From Anaeromyces robustus (taxonomy: Eukaryota; Neocallimastigomycota; Neocallimastigomycetes; Neocallimastigales; Neocallimastigaceae), in NCBI GenBank assembly GCA_002104895.1, contig MCFG01000479.1:1-46086 (forward strand): a DNA stretch of 46,086 bases. Reading direction: 5' to 3'. Positions within the stretch are counted from its first letter, which is position 1, and every line of letters begins with the position of its first letter. Made by a program: the position numbers and the translations under genes. This document shows positions 1-10,538 of this stretch, piece by piece. Under the pieces are notes generated by a model. The model was not told the origin of the DNA. It was given only the letters and a program-made list of their open reading frames with translations, and did no database searches.

Positions 1-548
1 TAGTTTTATATTAGTTTTATATAGTTAGATTTTTATCAATATTATTTTATTCATATATTTTAATTAAAATTATACATGTATAAATATATTATCAATAGAT
101 TATAATAATTAAATGTATTAATAATTATTAGATTTAGAAAAAGTATAAATAAGGATTGAAATTACAATTCCTTTTAATCTTTGTAAGATTATTAAATAAC
201 TTAGAATTAATGACTTAATAATCTAATTATTATTTAAACTTTTCTTAATTAATTATTAATAAAAAATATTATTATAAAACTTAATTATTTTAAAAAGTAT
301 TCTAATTAATTAATTAATTTATTGTGTATTAAAAAATAAATTTGCCTATTATTTATATATTTGTTTAATTAGTTATTTTGTTATTAATTAAACATCTTGA
401 CCTGACCATTATTAAACCAAAACTACCCACATTTAACAAATAAAACTTATTTTAATAAAACAAATTTTTATTAACGTGTTTTTTTTTAATTCTTGTGTTA
501 GTGTATTTTTTATTTATTGTTGTAATCTATTTAAACAAACTCTTTACA
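1..548 (+). mobile_element. LTR of a Ty3/gypsy element, cut by window start
   Basis: The block holds a TATA-like motif (gtataaataagg near 145) and ends in TCTTTACA at 541-548. The last 110 bp or so closely match the end of the chromovirus LTR at 10430-10538. Bases 1-437 recur as an inverted copy at 3191-3626. The true 5' end may lie upstream of the window. It directly precedes the pol remnant and is read as its 5' LTR. Confidence 0.75.
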
Positions 549-1348
549 ATTATTGATAATATTAACAAAAACAATAGTAATAATGAATCAAATAAAACCT
601 TTCATAATAAGAAGGAGGATAGATTAAAAATTAAACCTCCTAGACATATTAAATTGATCAAGGACAAAGAAGATTATAATATTACTAAGGATCTTTTAAA
701 CACTCCTAGTAATATTACCTTTGCCCAATTATTGGACTGTAGTCCAAGGATTAGGGCTGAATTAATTAAAAATTTAAAGCTAGAAAAGTCCGATAAGAAA
801 GATATTATAGGGGCTATAAGAGAATTAGAAATTAACTCTCTTATAGTTAATGATACTGACCATTCCTATATTAGTAAAAGAAGGGAGGTCAGTGAGGATG
901 AATTAGCCATCGTTACGGCTAAAATCGAAAATAATCCTGCCAGACTCTTGGTTGACTCTGGCAGTAACGATAACATTATCTCCAGGGAATTTTTGGAATC
1001 TCTCCCAACAATCTCAATTTCCATTATTAGGAGTAAGTCATATACGTCTACTTCAAGCGGTTAGTCACTGCGATCCAATGGAAATTGAGATTGTTAAAGT
1101 TCCTACTGAAATAGTCTCCTTAAAATTTGAAGCTCCATTCAGAGTTGTTGATAATCAAGATTCTTATGATTTAATATTAGGTTATTATACACAATTTTTA
1201 CAAAAGATTTGTGTAATAGCTCCCTTAAATTCAATTTATTGGTTAAATCATAATATGGAACTTGAATTTTTATGTGATATTTTGAATGGATACGAAATGG
1301 AAAACGAGGAGAAAGTTACCTGTTTTATTAAGAAAATAGAAGACAATA

Positions 1349-1407
<59 letters not shown>

Positions 1408-3193
1408 AATAAATATTAAAGAAAATTTTCCATTAAATTATGAGAAAGACCCATATATTAATGCTAAGGAATATATTAATAGTGATAAATTTTTGGATCA
1501 CGTGAATCCACAATACATAGATGAAATAGTAATATTATTAAATAATCACATAGAAATTGTGGCTACCTCATCGGATGATCTCGTACCTTCTTCATTAACG
1601 CCACACAAAATTAAATTAAAAAAAGGTGTAAAACCAATAAAATTACATTGTTATAGGTTAAATAAATTAAAATTAGATATTTTAAAAGAATAATTAACCA
1701 AATTAATTAACAATGGGTTAATAGAACCTTCTACTTCAGAATGGTCTTTTCCTGTGGTTTTAGTCTTAAAATCCAATGGAAAGTGGCGTTTATATATTGA
1801 CTATCGAAAATTAAATGACGCCACAATTCCTGACGTTTATTCACTACCCTATATTGATGAAATATTTGCTTCTCTACATGGCGCCACTATTTTCTCTACG
1901 TTAGACCTGTTTTCTGGGTACCATCAAATTTTGATGGATGAAGATAGTGTAGAATTTACTAGTTTCACGACGAAATTTGGTAATTTCGTATACAAAGTCA
2001 TGCCTTTTGGCCTTACGAATGCACCAGCCACATTTCAACATGAAATGAATAAAATACTATTCGATCTTATTGGAGTCTGTGTTTTCGTGTTTCTAGATGA
2101 CATTTTAGTATATTCAAGAAATAAAGAATAACATCTAGAACACCTCAGTATGGTCCTAAAAATATTCGGAAAGTTTACTTTAAAAATTAATATTGAAAAA
2201 TGTCACTTCATGATGAATGAAGTGCAAATTTTGGGCCATGTTATTAGTATGAATGGCCTTTCAACTATTTAAAAGAAAGTGGAAGCTATCAATAATTGGG
2301 ATAGGCCCACTACAAAAGCAGAACTTCGTTCCTTCCTTGGTACTGTCGGTTACTATAGGAACTTTATTAAAGACCTTTCTCGGTTATCTGCGCCACTCAA
2401 TAAACTATTAAAGAAAGATGCTAAATTTAACTGGTTCGACGAACAACAAAATGCCTTTGAACAATTAAAAAGTTGTTTGATGAATGCACCAATACTCCGT
2501 TTCCCAGATTTTACCAAACCCTTCATCATTCGTACAGACGCATCAGGTGAAGGTATAGGTGGCGTTCTACTACAATTGATCCTGCCGATAATAAAGAACA
2601 TCCGGTCCACTATGTGAGTAGAACTCTTTCAGCAGCCGAACGCAGATACTGTATAACTAACCTTGAAGGAGTAGCTGTACACTATTGTGTAAAGCAATTT
2701 AAACCATATATTGAGGGAAACCAAGAGAAAACAGTGGTTTATACAGATCATAAACCACTAGTCGGACTATTTGGGAATAAGGAACCAAATAACGTTAGGC
2801 ACGCTCGCTGATGTATTGATTTAAGTATGCTAGGTGTACGTGTGGCCTACGAAAAAGGAAAAAAGAATTACCTTGCAGATTCACTTTCCTGAATTAAAAC
2901 CAAAAATGTAGAAGACTCAACAAATAATGACAATGACGTAGATAAAAATGTGGGTAAAGAAATTTTATGTAATGCCTTGATAGCTGAAAACGTAGAAAAT
3001 AATGTAAATGAAATTAATATAGATTAAAATAATGTAGAAGAAATTAATGAAGAAGAAGAAGAAAATGAAGAAGAACAACTGGTGAGTTTGATGAAGAAAT
3101 TCTTGAGTGAAAGAATTATAGAAATCAACGACCAGAAATATCTCCTCGACAATGGCCTAAAAAGAAGAATAATCACTCATGAAGAAGAGTGTT
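549..3193 (+). pseudogene. Ty3/gypsy pol remnant (protease, RT, RNase H)
   Basis: Domains in order are a retropepsin (LLVDSGSNDNII near 946-980 and YDLILG near 1165-1182, separated by a frameshift around 1020-1060), a poly-Asn linker, a reverse transcriptase (1493-2500, with FLDDILVYS at about 2090-2116), an RNase H (TDASGEGIGG near 2539, YTDHKPL near 2741, LADSLS near 2875) and a tail that resembles the lead-in to a Ty3 integrase (to 3190) before the frame stops. Most of gag and the catalytic part of integrase are missing. In the RT/RNase H frame there are in-frame stops at 1691 (TAA), 2129 (TAA), 2270 (TAA), 2809 (TGA), 2890 (TGA) and 3025 (TAA), plus a frameshift near 2575. The element is therefore dead. 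Ty3 assignment rests on the RT motifs and is firm. Confidence 0.9.
1347..1406 (+). repeat. (TAA)n microsatellite inside pol
   Basis: About 18 trinucleotide units lie between protease and RT. In one frame they encode poly-Asn, in another a run of stops. Such expansions are common in very A/T-rich genomes. Confidence 0.95.
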
Positions 3194-3626
3194 AAATGAG
3201 GTAGGTTTTGGTTTAATAATGGTCAGGTCAAGATGTTTAATTAATAACAAAATAACTAATTAAACAAATATATAATTAATAGGCAAATTTTTATTAATAC
3301 ACAATAAATTAATTAATTAATTAAGAAAACACTTTTTAAAAGAATTAAGTTTTATAATAATATTTTTTATTAATAATTAATTAAGAAAAGTTTAAATAAT
3401 AATTAGATTATTAAGTCATTAATTTAATAGTTTAATAATCTTACAAAGATTATAAGTAATTGTAATTTCAAATCCTATTTATACTTTTTCTATATCTAAT
3501 AATTATTAATACATTTAATTATTATAATCTATTGATAATATATTTATACATGTATAATTTTAAATAAAATATATGAATGAAATAATATTGATAAAAATCT
3601 AACCATATAAAACTAATTCAAAACTA
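3191..3626 (-). mobile_element. Inverted LTR copy closing the first element
   Basis: Read on the minus strand this repeats bases 1-437 with only scattered differences and short indels. It includes the TATA-like block (3476-3490) and the sequence around cttgacctgacc. It lacks the terminal 110 bp that the left copy has. It abuts the pol frame where integrase should begin. Confidence 0.9.
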
Positions 3627-4140
3627 TATAAACTATTAATAAATTTAATAAGAATTATAATCTAAGATTTAGATTTATAACTATTCTAATTACTTAACTA
3701 ATTAACTATTTAATTATTTAATTGTTTAATATACTATTTAATTATTTATTTATATATTAATTATTTTTATCTTTGGATTTTTATAATCTTTTCTGTATAA
3801 TTAATTATAGATAAAATGGGATATTTTTAATTATTTAAGATCTTAAGTAAATTTTAAATCTTTTGAGATTTTTTTGGAATTCTAAGAATTTCTGTAAATT
3901 AATATAATAATCAACTATTCTCATAATTATAAAAATAATTAACAATTATTATAATAAATTATATAAACTATTATTATTATTATTCTAATTAATATTTTAT
4001 AAATTATTTGAAATCGTTTTCTGTATATCTGAATAATTATTATTATTATAAGGTATAATATAATTATTGAAATAAAAAGATTTTATTTATATAAATTTAT
4101 AATTTCTTATTTATGGGCCCTTATAAATATTTAATTATAT
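3627..4140. other. A/T-rich spacer, no gene seen
   Basis: No coding pattern, LTR terminus or RNA feature was recognised. The stretch is A/T-rich with short homopurine and TA runs. Confidence 0.7.
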
Positions 4141-4345
4141 TTTTATATTGTGTAAACCTTTAAAGTCCAATATCTCGCCAACCAGTGGTCCAAATGGGCT
4201 GAAATTCAGATATGTTGTAGCTCTCCAGCAGAGCTTCCCAATTAGCATAAAATCAAAGCGAAGCGGAGGAAATCTTCAATATTTACCAAGTTATCGTTAT
4301 TTTTCTTCATATTATTTTTACTATAATCTTAAGGGTTAAATTAAG
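4141..4345. other. Higher-GC non-coding block with ATATCTCG motif
   Basis: A GC-richer island in A/T desert. It contains aatatctcgccaaccagtgg at about 4169-4188, followed by a gctgaaattc stretch. A related motif sits at about 40491-40510 in another non-coding island. The 63-codon open frame here has no recognisable domain and is not called a gene. Its function is unknown; it may be part of a dispersed repeat. Confidence 0.45.
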
Positions 4346-4364
4346 TTGATTAATATCGGGGGTG

Positions 4365-4380
4365 TCCCATTTCGCCAAGT
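4365..4380 (+). repeat. Left copy of 16-bp repeat flanking the MULE
   Basis: tcccatttcgccaagt recurs with one change at 6663-6678, in the same orientation. The two copies bracket the transposase gene. Confidence 0.6.
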
Positions 4381-4454
4381 CACGTTTTTTTTTGTGGCTA
4401 AATAAAACTATGTATGTTTGATAGATTTATGAATATATTATAATGTGGCGTATA

Positions 4455-4800
4455 AAATAAAAAAAATTAAAATAAAATAAAATAAAATAAAATAAAATAA
4501 AATAAAATAAAATAAAATAAAATAAATTAAATTAAATTAAATTAAATGATATTTCATAAATAAAATAATAAAATTAAATAAAATAAAATGAAATAAATTT
4601 TATTTCATTAATAAAATAATAAAATAATAAAATAATAAAATAATAAAATATTAATTATTTTTAATATTATTAAAACATAAATTTTTATATAATAAAATTA
4701 TAAAATAATAAAATAATAAAATAATAAAATAATAAAATAATAAAATAATAAAATAATATTAATTATTTTTAATAAAATAATAAATTTTTAAAATAAAACT
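4455..4800. repeat. AAAAT / AAAATAAT microsatellites
   Basis: Long runs of AAAAT (about 4470-4525) and of AAAATAAT (about 4610-4650 and 4695-4755) fill the 3' flank of the transposase gene. Confidence 0.95.
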
Positions 4801-4846
4801 CTATTGATCATATTTATTTAGTAATTTCTCTTTTATTTTTTAATTA

Positions 4847-6277
4847 TTAATTAATAATTTTAATATTTAAATCATCTAAACAATCTAACCATAAATTAAT
4901 TATTTTTTTTCTATCAATTTCATTTTTTCTTTTTTCCAAGATTTCCATATTTTTGTAATATTTAACTATAGCATTAATTTCATCGGTTCTTATTAGTTTC
5001 TTTGGCTTTTTTTCCCAATATCCTGCAATTCTCCTTTGGTAGTCAATATTAGATAAGAACTCTTGTTTTTGTAATACATATATTAATTTAAAAAAAGTAG
5101 GTTTTTTTGAAAAAATACTTTTTAATTGATTATTATAAGATTCTGAAGCATTGTTTGTAATATGTTTTATATTATTATAGTAATTCCAATTCTTGATATT
5201 ATAATCAATTAAATATGTATAATAAAAATATTCTAAAAATTCTAAAAATTGAACATAATTATGTTCTTTACACTTGCTTTTAATTCTATTATAAATATCG
5301 TATATATAATCTGGATTTATGAATGGAAAATTTGAAATATGTTTATAATCATTATTTAAATCATTGTTACTTATTACTTCTTTAGAGCATAATTTATTAA
5401 ATTTATTTTTTAATGCTCTTTTGTAGTGCCAAATACAATATTTGATATTTATATTTGGAAATACTTTTTCGGCGGCATTTGATATCGCCTTCTCAAAATC
5501 ACAATGAAAATACTTTGGAGTAATTTCATTATTACTGTTATATTTAATAGCATTTTTTTTTAGTTCCTCTAATAATATTTCATAATTTATTTGTTCTTTA
5601 TTTTTTATAACAGAAAAAGAAGTGGCATAAAAACTATTTAATTCTTCAATATACGTTCTTGTTATGAATACTTGTTGAGCTATTGCAGGTGCAGTGTAAA
5701 AAGTCCCATCTGCAAATATGTCTTCATATTTTGAAAACAATTCTGCTTGGAATGGAAATTGAAAAATTATAAGATTATCATTTTTGAATATTTTAAATTC
5801 TTTACCCTCTTTTGTTTTATAATATTCTTATACATCGGGAATTTCATCAAATGATTTTAAATCAGGAGGTAAATTTTTACTTATATTTCTTGCTATTGAA
5901 GATTTAATTGTTTTATATTGACAACATTGAGATCCCATTTCAGGAGAAATTTCATCATATAAACGTTTTGGTTTTATATCAAAAGGAACTGAACTTCTTC
6001 TAATTTCATATTTAATTTTATGTTTTACTAATGATGTAGTTGCTTCATATTTTTTTTCAAGATGATTATGTGAGCTATCATACTTTAATATTTCATATTT
6101 ATCATTTAAAATAATGAATGATTTGCACCTATTCATTGTTTTATATTCAGTACATTTATATATTTTTGAATTGTCTTTTCTTTTAGATGAAAGATTAAAT
6201 TTATATTTTCTGTTTATAATAATTTGTTCATTCCCTCTATTAGTTTCGCTTATCTCAATTTCTATATTTTCTTCCAT
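4847..6277 (-). pseudogene. MULE-type transposase with FLYWCH-like N-terminus
   Basis: The protein reads from an ATG at 6277. The first 150 codons look like a FLYWCH zinc-binding domain (C and H pairs in YKCTEY, MNRCKSF and SSHNH). A single TAA at 5828-5830 follows, then the same frame continues through 29 codons into a MULE transposase. That part has the first Asp in FADGTF, the second in HCDFEKAISNA followed by a CIWHYKRAL block, and the Glu in NNASESYNNQL. The frame ends at 4847, about 477 codons in all. Catalytic residues are therefore present. The only visible lesion is the one stop, so it is either a recent pseudogene or a read error. The neighbouring 16-bp direct repeats may belong to the element. 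Confidence 0.85.
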
Positions 6278-6283
6278 TTTCAA

Positions 6284-6649
6284 TAAAAGTTTTTAAATAT
6301 ATATGATTAAATGTTTTAATATTATCAATTTCAATAAATATAATTAATTATATTTATTTATTTTCAATTAATATTGATTTAATTATTCAAGCTTAATATT
6401 ATTTTAATTCTTTTATATTTAATATTCAAATATTAAAATTCTTATTTTATTATTATCTTTATTATAATTTTTTTATTATTATTTATATATTAATTATTAT
6501 TATTATTATTATTATTTATTATTTTTATTATCATTATAATAATATTATAATTATAATTATTGATAGTATTTTTGTAACACTGCAAAAATTTATATTATCA
6601 AATTTAATTTTTATTTATTTATTTATTTAAATAATTTAATTTAATAGCT
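6284..6649. other. A/T-rich spacer upstream of the MULE gene
   Basis: This should hold the transposase promoter. Only A/T-rich sequence with short TTA repeats is seen and no clear inverted terminal repeat. Confidence 0.5.
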
Positions 6650-6662
6650 ATGTATCACCAAA

Positions 6663-6678
6663 TCCCATTTCACCAAGT
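6663..6678 (+). repeat. Right copy of 16-bp repeat flanking the MULE
   Basis: tcccatttcaccaagt, 15 of 16 bases the same as 4365-4380 and in direct orientation. Confidence 0.6.
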
Positions 6679-6689
6679 GGCATATATTA

Positions 6690-7128
6690 TTTATAATTTA
6701 TTATTTTATTATTATTTATTATTTATTTCTATTATTTATTATTTATTTCTATTATTTATTATTTATTATTTATTCTATTATTTATTATTTATTTCTATTA
6801 TTTATTATTTATTTCTATTATTTATTATTTATTTCTATTATTTATTATTTATTTCTATTATTTATTATTTATTATTTATTCTATTATTTATTATTTATTT
6901 CTATTATTTATTATTTATTTCTATTATTTATTATTTATTTCTATTATTTATTATTTATTTCTATTATTTATTATTTATTATTTATTCTATTATTTATTAT
7001 TTATTTCTATTATTTATTATTTATTTCTATTATTTATTATTTATTATTTATTCTATTATTTATTATTTATTTCTATTATTTATTATTTATTATTTATTCT
7101 ATTATTTATTATTTATTTCTATTATTTA
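6690..7128. repeat. TATTATTTATTTC minisatellite
   Basis: Interleaved units of ttattatttatttcta and ttattatttattcta fill this stretch. The hydrophobic open frame across it is only the translation of the repeat. The repeat stops exactly at the LTR terminus at 7129. Confidence 0.95.
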
Positions 7129-7832
7129 TGTAACGGAACGGTAGTTCCAATATTACAATTGACACCAATATTGAAAACGTACACGAAAAGAAAATAAAAT
7201 AAAAGAAAGTTAATTATACTTTGTAATATCGGAACACCTTTCCTTTGTTAACCCGGAAGGTCGGCGTCGATATATATTAGTATAATTTTAATTTATTTTT
7301 TTATTTAAAATTTGTTTTATTAGAATATAGTTTTATTAATTATTAAAAATTAATAATAACTAATCTTTGTAGTATTTCAAACTACTTATGAATTAATTAT
7401 TACTAATATATATAAAGTTATAAAAGAATAAAAGCACAAAGAAAAATATTTTAACTAAAAGTTTTACACCTATTTATACTTTTTGCGGAAAAATAGTTTT
7501 AAAAATAAAAGTTCATAAAAATAATAAAAAATTGCTAGAAACTAAGATATTTTGTTATAAAATGAATCTCATAGAAAAATAAAGAAATATTATATAATTT
7601 TTTCTTAAAGTTTCTAATTCTATTCCATGTAATTCTATAAAGAAATACAGAAATAAAATACAGAAACAAATACAGAATAAAATACAGAAATTTATAATAA
7701 ATAAATTTAAAATAAAATTTTTATAAAATTTGGAACAAGGTGTGAGTCGAACCCAGAGTGTTCGCCCAGATGGTCATAGTTACTAACCACTAGACCATGG
7801 TTACTATTTTACTAATTGAGGGATTCGTTACA
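7129..7832 (-). mobile_element. LTR with tRNA-like module (copy A)
   Basis: 704 bp bounded by the inverted termini TGTAACG and CGTTACA, oriented minus by its TATA motif (tataaatagg on the minus strand near 7470). It is nearly the same as copies at 35428 and 44136. No matching target duplication is visible on its two sides. The right flank shares 40 bp with the flank of copy E at 43798, so it is probably a 3' LTR still joined to internal sequence on its right. Confidence 0.9.
7738..7804 (-). promoter_or_regulatory. tRNA-like block with A and B boxes (copy A)
   Basis: On the minus strand: A box TGGTCTAGTGGTTAG (7783-7797) and B box GGTTCGACTC (7744-7753). Both resemble tRNA-Glu type boxes. The T-stem does not pair well, so this is a tRNA-derived promoter relic and not a working tRNA. 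Confidence 0.75.
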
Positions 7833-8104
7833 TGGTCCTCCTTCAGGATTCGGATACCAGACGAATCTTAAAACTAGGCTAAACTATACTAAGAAAATTT
7901 TTAACTAAATTTTAAACTATACTATATAGGTGTAAAAATAATATAATTTGATATTAATAAAAATACATGAATAGTAATAAAATACATGAATATTAATAAA
8001 GTTTATATGATATTGATAATAATAATAAGGGAAACTAAACTAAACTAAACTTAGGTTTTAAACTAATAATAATACTAAGTTTGATAAAAATATTGATAGA
8101 ATAA
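7833..8104 (-). mobile_element. Internal sequence next to LTR copy A
   Basis: Starts with tggtcctccttcaggattcg, which also follows copy E. On the minus strand this reads as a purine-rich aaggagga upstream of the LTR, as expected of a polypurine tract. The rest is non-coding A/T-rich sequence. Confidence 0.5.
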
Positions 8105-8440
8105 GATTAATAGTTGAGATTCATTATTTAAGTTTTTCTTTTTCATTTTGATTTGTTTTTAACAAAATAACAGGGTAAATTTTCAGGTGGTTTATCTTCA
8201 TAAGGGAGGTATGCATCAACTTTAAATTCTTTAAATTTGTTGTTTTGTTTTCTTTTGTATTTAATTGATTTTGAATAAAAATTTGAATTTGATTTGTTCT
8301 TATCATTCACATTCTCCTTCGAAAAGATTGGATTATTAGGTTTTGAAAAATTATTATTTTGAATAGGTTGATTTGAAGAATTTGATTTTGAGCAAGAATT
8401 AGGATTGCCGCCGGTCTTCTTTATCAGCGTTTTGGGGGGA
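8105..8440 (-). pseudogene. Coding-like remnant, probable retroelement
   Basis: A minus-strand frame rich in Asn, Ser and Lys ends in a run with VDAYLPYEDKPPENLPCYF and a stop near 8147. It was not recognised as a known domain. Its orientation matches LTR copy A on its left, so it could be the 3' coding end of that element. The opposite-strand RNase H fragment begins just to its right. Confidence 0.4.
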
Positions 8441-8515
8441 TAAATTGGATATCAACTCTTTCCAAAAATATGACATGAACCAATTAAATAAAGAAATAAA
8501 ATAAAACTGATTCAT

Positions 8516-9164
8516 AGCTACTCTTTTAAATTTAATAACACCGAACAAAATTACGGAATATTCGATAAGGAGATGTTAGCAATCATTAAATCCATAGAAC
8601 ATTCTAGATATTTCTTGAACAGTACAAAATTCCCAATTTGTATTTTAACCGATAATAAAGCATTAAATCAAAACATTAATGGATCTAATAACAAAATAGA
8701 AATTAATAGAAGGGTACGCTATAAAGAAAGATTATTACAATTCAATCTAATTAGTCATTACATTAAAGGAACAACGAATACATTAGCAGATGCATTATCG
8801 AGACCCAAAATCTCTCATTGGTATAATCCTATTGGATGAAACAATTGAAGAATTCCGAAAACAGATTTTAAAATTAGATAAAATCAAAGCCAACTGGTGC
8901 AACGCAGAAATTGGAAATAAATATTATGTACGGTTTTTACGGAAATACATTATTCTACATAAACAATTCGAATCACTCGTAGAATGGACGAAAACCATGC
9001 CACAGGATAAGAACTTTCTAGACATCATTGACATCATAATTCCGAATATGAGAAGAATTATTGGATGGATAAATGATATAGACGAAAACATCCTGACCAA
9101 TGAATTTAAAATGGAGTTCAACAAAACAGAATTAATCCGAACTCAAATGAAGAATTATGTTTGA
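8516..9164 (+). pseudogene. Ty3-like RNase H fragment with unknown C-terminal tail
   Basis: The frame begins before 8516 without an upstream RT. RNase H motifs are EQNYGIFDKEMLAI (about 8546-8588), ILTDNKAL (about 8642-8666) and the end motif TLADALSR (about 8780-8803). Near 8800 a frame change leads into about 115 more codons, ending at 9164. That tail has no HHCC or DDE integrase motif. A 5'-truncated Ty3-type pol remnant is the best reading; the tail domain is unidentified. Confidence 0.7.
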
Positions 9165-9379
9165 ATTTGAAATATAAAAGGAAGACTAATTTCCCAAATT
9201 ATTTGAACTTCAGAATTTTATTTTTTATTAAACTCACTATATTAATATAACTTTAGTAAAAGCTTAGCATAGTTTTATAAATATAAATAATAAAATAAAT
9301 AAAAAAAAAATATTGTAATTGTAATAAAACATAAATAATAAAATAAATAAAAAAAAATGATTTTATTAACACCTTTTCC
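9165..9379. other. A/T-rich spacer with a short tandem repeat
   Basis: A 60-bp unit built of cataaataataaaataaata and an A run is present about twice (9275-9358). No gene is seen. Confidence 0.6.
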
Positions 9380-9892
9380 CTAAGTGTTTAGATCTTATCT
9401 TTTAACTCTTTAAGAAAATCTGGAAAACTACAACCATCTACAATTTCATATTGTCGATATAAATCCAAAGTTGATTTCACATTACCATCGTAATATATTC
9501 TAACAATAATATGCCATAATTGCATCTTATTGTTAGAATATATGTGGTAAATGTTAAGGTTGTTGTTCTGAAAATTATTGTTGTTGGAATTATAATTTAT
9601 TATACTTTTTGTTATCCATAATTTATATGTATTTGATTTATCAGCTTTAATGTTTGTAATCTTATTTCCATGTTGATTTATAATTGTTGCAATAAGGTTA
9701 CTATTATTGTTGTTGAAAATTATTTTAAAATTCTGTTCTAAGAGTAAACTTATTGAAATAGATTTTTATTGATTTTAGGGATGTAATAAACTCTATTTAA
9801 TTTTATTTTATGATTATTTATATAGCCTATAAATTCTCCAATATAAGTTGATTTTACTGAAGTTCCATTGGCTAGAGTAATTAATTCTTTAC
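9380..9892 (-). pseudogene. Ty1/copia protease end and GAG-pre-integrase fragment
   Basis: On the minus strand, from 9892: KELITLANGTSVKSTYIGEF, then NRVYYIPKINKNL, a one-base frameshift near 9765, SLLLEQNF, LWITKSI, and MQLWH with YEIVDGC before the stop near 9395. This is the usual order of the end of the copia protease and the GAG-pre-integrase domain. It continues the minus-strand copia gag at 16262-17356, from which it is separated by the chromovirus. The integrase, RT and 3' LTR are not present to the left, so the element is truncated. Confidence 0.75.
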
Positions 9893-10538
9893 TGTAAAGA
9901 TATTTCGCGCCACATTATAATATCTTTAATCGTAAATTCAGCCACTTTACAAGTAACTGAATTACAAAAAATATTTCTGTAAAATTATTGTGAAACAATA
10001 ATTTAAATCAATTAAATAAAGTTCAAAACAAAATAAATTATTAATTTATTTTGTGAAATATTAATTTTTTCACTTTTAATTTATAAAATTTTTCATTGTT
10101 TTTAAATTTAAAATATATAATAAATATATTATTAATATTAGAATAATAAATAAATAATAAATGAACTCAATTGAAATTATTTAGTCTTAGTTTTAATAGT
10201 TAATTTAAAATTTCTATTTTTAGAAATAATAAATAAATTTATTAAATAATAAAGTTTAGTTAGTTAGATAGTCCGTAAATAAATAGAAATTAAATATAAA
10301 TAAATTAGTATAATATATAATAAATATAATTATGAAAAAATATAAAAATACTTCAAAATTTCTTAAATTTTGAAAGGTGTAATTGTTATTAACTTATATT
10401 TTTTTAAGATAATTAATAAAACTTATATTTTAATAAAACATATTAATAAAAAATGATATTTTATTAACGTGTTTTTTTAATTCTTGTGTTAGTGTATTTT
10501 TTATTGTTGTTGTAATCTATTTAAACAAACTCTTTACA
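9893..10538 (+). mobile_element. Chromovirus 5' LTR
   Basis: 646 bp from TGTAAAGATATT to TCTTTACA. It pairs with the 3' LTR at 15630-16257 and with the solo LTR at 41234-41839. The termini form an inverted TGTAAAG/CTTTACA. The last 110 bp are shared with the LTR at 1-548. Confidence 0.92.

Noticed and set aside
1691-3027. Alternative genetic code reading TAA as sense
   Set aside because: The long scaffoldin segments and the integrase frame use ordinary codes with TAA ends, and the stops cluster in clearly dead elements with frameshifts.
1-3626. DIRS-like element with natural inverted repeats
   Set aside because: No tyrosine recombinase is seen, the RT has the Ty3 FLDDIL motif, and the frame ends at what looks like the lead-in to a normal integrase, so it is a rearranged Ty3 element.
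6650-7144. Hydrophobic 164-codon open frame
   Set aside because: It is the translation of a TATTATTTATTTC minisatellite with no other signal.
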